A DNA stretch of 64,000 nt from Clostridium grantii DSM 8605 (lineage in GTDB: Bacteria; Bacillota; Clostridia; Clostridiales; Clostridiaceae), in contig NZ_FQXM01000016.1 of assembly GCF_900129965.1 (NCBI RefSeq), forward strand, positions 1-64,000, in the 5' to 3' direction. The position numbers and the translations under genes were made by a program. A model generated the notes under the pieces. It had not been told where the DNA came from and did no database searches. It worked only from the letters and a program-made list of their open reading frames with translations. Positions 61,820-64,000 of the stretch are shown in pieces; positions within the stretch are counted from its first letter, which is position 1, and every line of letters starts with the position of its first letter.

Positions 61820-62005
61820 ATGTCAAAAAATTGTGGATGTAATAATAAAAGTTGTGGAATAGACCCATGCAAATGTGCATTATTTTTATTAGTTCTTAGC
61901 AGAGCTGGAATAATAAATCAATGTACAGGAACAATCCTAGTATATATTTTCTTATTATGCTGTGGATTTGGATGCCAAAGTGGAAGCTTATGCTGTAACA
62001 GATAG
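61820..62005 (+). CDS. Small Cys-rich hydrophobic protein, tandem copy 1
   Basis: 61 aa: a Cys-rich N-terminus (NCGCNNKSCGIDPCKC), one hydrophobic segment (ALFLLVLSRAGIINQ), a second (TGTILVYIFLLCCGFGC) and the ending CCNR. It shares GIDPCKCALFLLVL, RAGII, TGTIL and the CCNR ending with the gene at 62065, so the two arose by tandem duplication. The ATG follows GGGGGG. It may be a spore or envelope protein; function unknown. Confidence 0.75.
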   Translation: MSKNCGCNNKSCGIDPCKCALFLLVLSRAGIINQCTGTILVYIFLLCCGFGCQSGSLCCNR

Positions 62006-62035
62006 AAAATATTAAATTTAGAAACCAAAAATTAA

Positions 62036-62064
62036 AAACCAAAGCCCGGAAAGGGGGGTTAACA
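62036..62064 (+). promoter_or_regulatory. Hairpin leader with the ribosome site, small gene 2
   Basis: Nearly the same as the leader at 61791 (AAACCAAAGCCCGGAAAGGG followed by GGGTTAACA). The stem-forming AACC/GGTT and CCC/GGG parts are unchanged, and the change A to G lies at the loop edge. Confidence 0.5.
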
Positions 62065-62274
62065 ATGTCAAAAAAATGTAAATGTGAAAGTAAATGTGGA
62101 AACAAATGTGGAGCTATAGGAATAGACCCATGTAAATGTGCATTATTTTTATTAGTTCTTAACAGAGCAGGAATAATTTCACCTAATACAGGAACTATAT
62201 TAGTATTCTTATTCTTACTTTGCTGTGGAGGTTGTGGTGGAAACGCTACTCAAGGATTATGCTGTAATCGCTAG
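62065..62274 (+). CDS. Small Cys-rich hydrophobic protein, tandem copy 2
   Basis: 69 aa paralogue of the preceding gene with a longer Cys/Lys-rich N-terminus (KKCKCESKCGNKCGAIGIDPCKC). The hydrophobic segments ALFLLVLNRAGIISP and TGTILVFLFLLCCGGCGG and the ending LCCNR match. Duplication includes the leader, so it is a recent unit copy. Function unknown. Confidence 0.75.
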   Translation: MSKKCKCESKCGNKCGAIGIDPCKCALFLLVLNRAGIISPNTGTILVFLFLLCCGGCGGNATQGLCCNR

Positions 62275-62332
62275 AAATGATATTCAAAAATCAAGTTTAT
62301 AAAAAATGATTTACATTAAACCAATGTCATAA

Positions 62333-62385
62333 AAAAGAATAATTAGCCCCAATATTAGAAGTTTAGTATTATTATTCTTTTAAGA
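62333..62385 (+). terminator. Possible terminator after the tandem small genes
   Basis: AAAGAATAAT and ATTATTCTTTT arms flank about 30 nt; the outer T-run is TTTTAAG. Weak but in the right place. Confidence 0.5.
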
Positions 62386-62433
62386 CAAAGGAAAAGGCAG
62401 AGATTGATTATTAAGCTGCTGTAGAAAGAATTT

Positions 62434-62456
62434 AGGGAGGGTTTTACCCTCCTTAT
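62434..62456 (+). terminator. Short G/C hairpin before the Asn-rich gene
   Basis: GGAGGG (62436-62441) / CCCTCC (62447-62452), then TTATTAT. It may be a terminator or a leader hairpin; the next gene's ribosome site follows about 15 nt later. Confidence 0.45.
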
Positions 62457-62478
62457 TATGTATAATTGAGGTGGGAGA

Positions 62479-63069
62479 ATGTCAAAACATAAGCATCATA
62501 GGGAAAGAGACTATGGTAATAGAGAAACAAATAGTAATGGATTAGGCTCAATTTTTCAGAATTTTGATTTAAATAGTTTAACTTCTATACTTGGGAATAT
62601 TGATATAAATACAATGATGCCTATAATAAATACATTAATGGGCAATATGAAGAATATTAGGAACAATGCTACTAATAGTAATAAACAAGAAAATATAGAT
62701 TTAAATAGTTTATTCCAAAATTTTAATAATAATTTTAAAAATGATGATAATAATAACATTAGTGAAAATAATAATATTGAAGAAAATTTAAAGGATATAA
62801 TTGATCAATTTTCTCAATATTATAATCAAAGTAGTAATTGTAATTCTGAAGAAGATATAGTAGAAGAAGGATTTGTAGAAAAAATAGATGATTATACAAT
62901 CGATACCAATAATGTTGAATATAAAGATAACTTTAATGCAAATTATTTAGATAATTATGAAAATGATGAGATGGTTACTTTATTGGAGTCTTTAAAAAAT
63001 ATTGCAAACAAAGAAAATATTAAAAAAATAGATAAAATTATACAAAAATATATTGAAGAAAATGAATAA
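62479..63069 (+). CDS. Asn-rich hypothetical protein
   Basis: 196 aa. The N-terminus is basic with His (SKHKHHRERDYGNRETNSNG), the middle Asn-rich with two related segments (FQNFDLNSLTSILGNIDINTMMPIINTLMGN and NIDLNSLFQNFNNNFKN), the C-terminus acidic with a Lys-rich helix at the end (IKKIDKIIQKYIEENE). No membrane segment. Segments with DLNSL and MMPIINTLMG recall the N-terminus of the Cys-rich protein at 61187 (MVSMLNSMGG, DFNNLL), so the locus may form one functional set. The ribosome site GAGGTGGGAG is strong. No family recognised. Confidence 0.65.
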   Translation: MSKHKHHRERDYGNRETNSNGLGSIFQNFDLNSLTSILGNIDINTMMPIINTLMGNMKNIRNNATNSNKQENIDLNSLFQNFNNNFKNDDNNNISENNNIEENLKDIIDQFSQYYNQSSNCNSEEDIVEEGFVEKIDDYTIDTNNVEYKDNFNANYLDNYENDEMVTLLESLKNIANKENIKKIDKIIQKYIEENE

Positions 63070-63154
63070 TTTTTTTGGAATGGGGAAGTATATATAATGT
63101 AATGTAGAGGGAACAAAAATCCCTTACACTAGTGCTAAAACCCCCCATCCCCCT

Positions 63155-63187
63155 TAATATGACCGCTTTGCGGTCATATTTTTTAGT
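63155..63187 (+). terminator. Terminator between convergent genes
   Basis: Stem AATATGACCGC / GCGGTCATATT with a TTT loop, followed by TTTTTT on the plus strand. It overlaps the 3' end of the minus-strand gene and may serve both directions. Confidence 0.88.
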
Positions 63188-64000
63188 TTATATTATTGAT
63201 AGAAGATATTGAAACTATTTTAAAGTTGGTATCGTTATTACCTTTAGCAACTACTTTGTAAGTATAGTTAGTAATTTTATCATTATTTGAAACATCTTTA
63301 CCGCTGAAAGATAAATACCACTCTATTTCTATAGGGTATCCATCATCATTTGATTTTACATCAATAAAATAAGCATCCTGAAAAGTAAAAGAAGTTTCAT
63401 CTTCTTTTAGAGTGATTAAGGTATTCATGCTTTTAGAGTCTAGGTCTTCAATAGTATAATCCTTTAAAAGAGAGTCAAGAGAATCTTTGCTTTTACAGGT
63501 CAAAAAATATGTAAGTTTGGTTATTAAAGTTTTACAGAAAAAATTTTCATCACTCTTCTGGTCATAGGTAAACTCTTGAAATTTATTTTTTATAAAAATA
63601 TAACTATTAATACTCATACCTTTCGCTGAAAGGTTAGCACTAATTAATTTAGGGGTTTTGTTATTGCTAGTATCAAGAAAACCCAATATGTTATTATTTT
63701 TAAAGAAAATATTTTCGAAGGAATGAGAGGTAGCATTATATTTAATTATACTGCTACCAGCTACATCGTTAAAACAAGATTGTAAAAAAATTTCAGGAAT
63801 ACTATCTCTGTTAATATCTAAAAAATTCACCTTTATAGGCCAGTATTCAGAATAATTACCGTAAGAAGAAACATTCTTATCAGGCGCTACAATTAAACTT
63901 TGGGAATTAGTGTTTATATTTAAGGAATAATTATTATTTTTATTTATTATGTATAAATCATCCTTAATACCATCACCAGTTAAATCTAGTCCATATTTTT
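63183..64000 (-). CDS. FG-GAP/VCBS-like repeat protein, 5' end outside the window
   Basis: The reading frame stays open from the stop at 63183 to the window edge, so about 272 C-terminal residues are seen and the start is missing. Two metal-loop repeats are visible: LDLTGDGIKDDLYI (near 63950-63990) and FLDINRDSIPEIFL (near 63790-63830), with the Asp/Gly-Asp pattern of FG-GAP/VCBS propeller blades. An internal GTG at 63830 falls inside the second repeat and is not the start. Probably an exported or lipid-anchored surface protein, but its N-terminus cannot be seen. Confidence 0.75.
   Translation of the reverse strand, partial: KYGLDLTGDGIKDDLYIINKNNNYSLNINTNSQSLIVAPDKNVSSYGNYSEYWPIKVNFLDINRDSIPEIFLQSCFNDVAGSSIIKYNATSHSFENIFFKNNNILGFLDTSNNKTPKLISANLSAKGMSINSYIFIKNKFQEFTYDQKSDENFFCKTLITKLTYFLTCKSKDSLDSLLKDYTIEDLDSKSMNTLITLKEDETSFTFQDAYFIDVKSNDDGYPIEIEWYLSFSGKDVSNNDKITNYTYKVVAKGNNDTNFKIVSISSINNIN

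Noticed and set aside
1..64000. CRISPR arrays or phage defence genes.
   Set aside because: No regularly spaced repeats and no recognisable Cas, restriction or toxin-antitoxin genes were found.

Overview
The window is AT-rich, Gram-positive-type DNA with strong AGGAGG ribosome sites and TTGACA/TATAAT promoters. Its gene content (pyrBI with pyrKD, LonB beside LonA, tungstate uptake, tandem Cys-rich small proteins) points to an anaerobic Clostridium sensu stricto or a close relative. No species can be named from the sequence alone.

Layout. (1) 1-470: end of an rRNA operon (23S 3' end, 5S, terminator). (2) 600-8890: a tungsten/molybdenum cofactor operon, tupABC-mog-moeA-moeA/PBP-moaA-moaC-MOSC, behind a probable Moco/Tuco-type riboswitch. 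(3) 8980-40475: a large accessory carbohydrate island. (4) 40480-50895: the pyrimidine operon pyrB-I-C-F-K-D-E plus carAB, with a PyrR-type attenuator and a probable second PyrR site over the pyrB ribosome site. (5) 51030-61107: two little-known genes, then the protein quality-control block tig-clpP-clpX-lonB-lonA-ysxC. (6) 61187-64000: Cys-rich and Asn-rich small proteins and the end of an FG-GAP-like repeat protein on the minus strand.

The island reads as an exo-acting pathway for red-algal (agar-type) oligosaccharides. A GH117 protein (3,6-anhydro-L-galactosidase family) and a GH2 beta-galactosidase-like enzyme would release anhydro-L-galactose and D-galactose. A mandelate-racemase-fold protein closely resembles 3,6-anhydro-L-galactonate cycloisomerase and sits next to KduD. 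A DgoD-like dehydratase would handle D-galactonate. Import would use an LplB/YtcP/LplA-type ABC transporter whose ATPase is not in the window. No endo-agarase and no anhydrogalactose dehydrogenase are visible, so the cell would depend on oligosaccharides made by others or on genes elsewhere.

Inside the island is a second system with no function I can assign. Two near-identical GH2 mannosidase-like enzymes, a UroD-family protein, a UPF0303 protein and an SDR surround an AraC-type regulator with a degenerate receiver domain. One GH2 copy is followed by CaiB - cytoplasmic solute-binding-protein-like - enoyl-CoA hydratase - CaiB. The catalytic residues of both CaiB proteins and of the hydratase are intact, which suggests CoA-thioester chemistry on a sugar-derived acid. 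This four-gene unit is the best candidate here for an undescribed system.

Two regulatory circuits show in the DNA. The palindrome TGTATACA lies in or near promoters of the cycloisomerase, ABC-transporter, dgoD and GH117 units, and fits the GntR/FCD regulator at 11353. A 40-nt element, 38/40 identical, lies at the same distance from the -10 box upstream of the UroD-GH2 unit and of the second GH2 gene, and fits the AraC-type regulator encoded between them.
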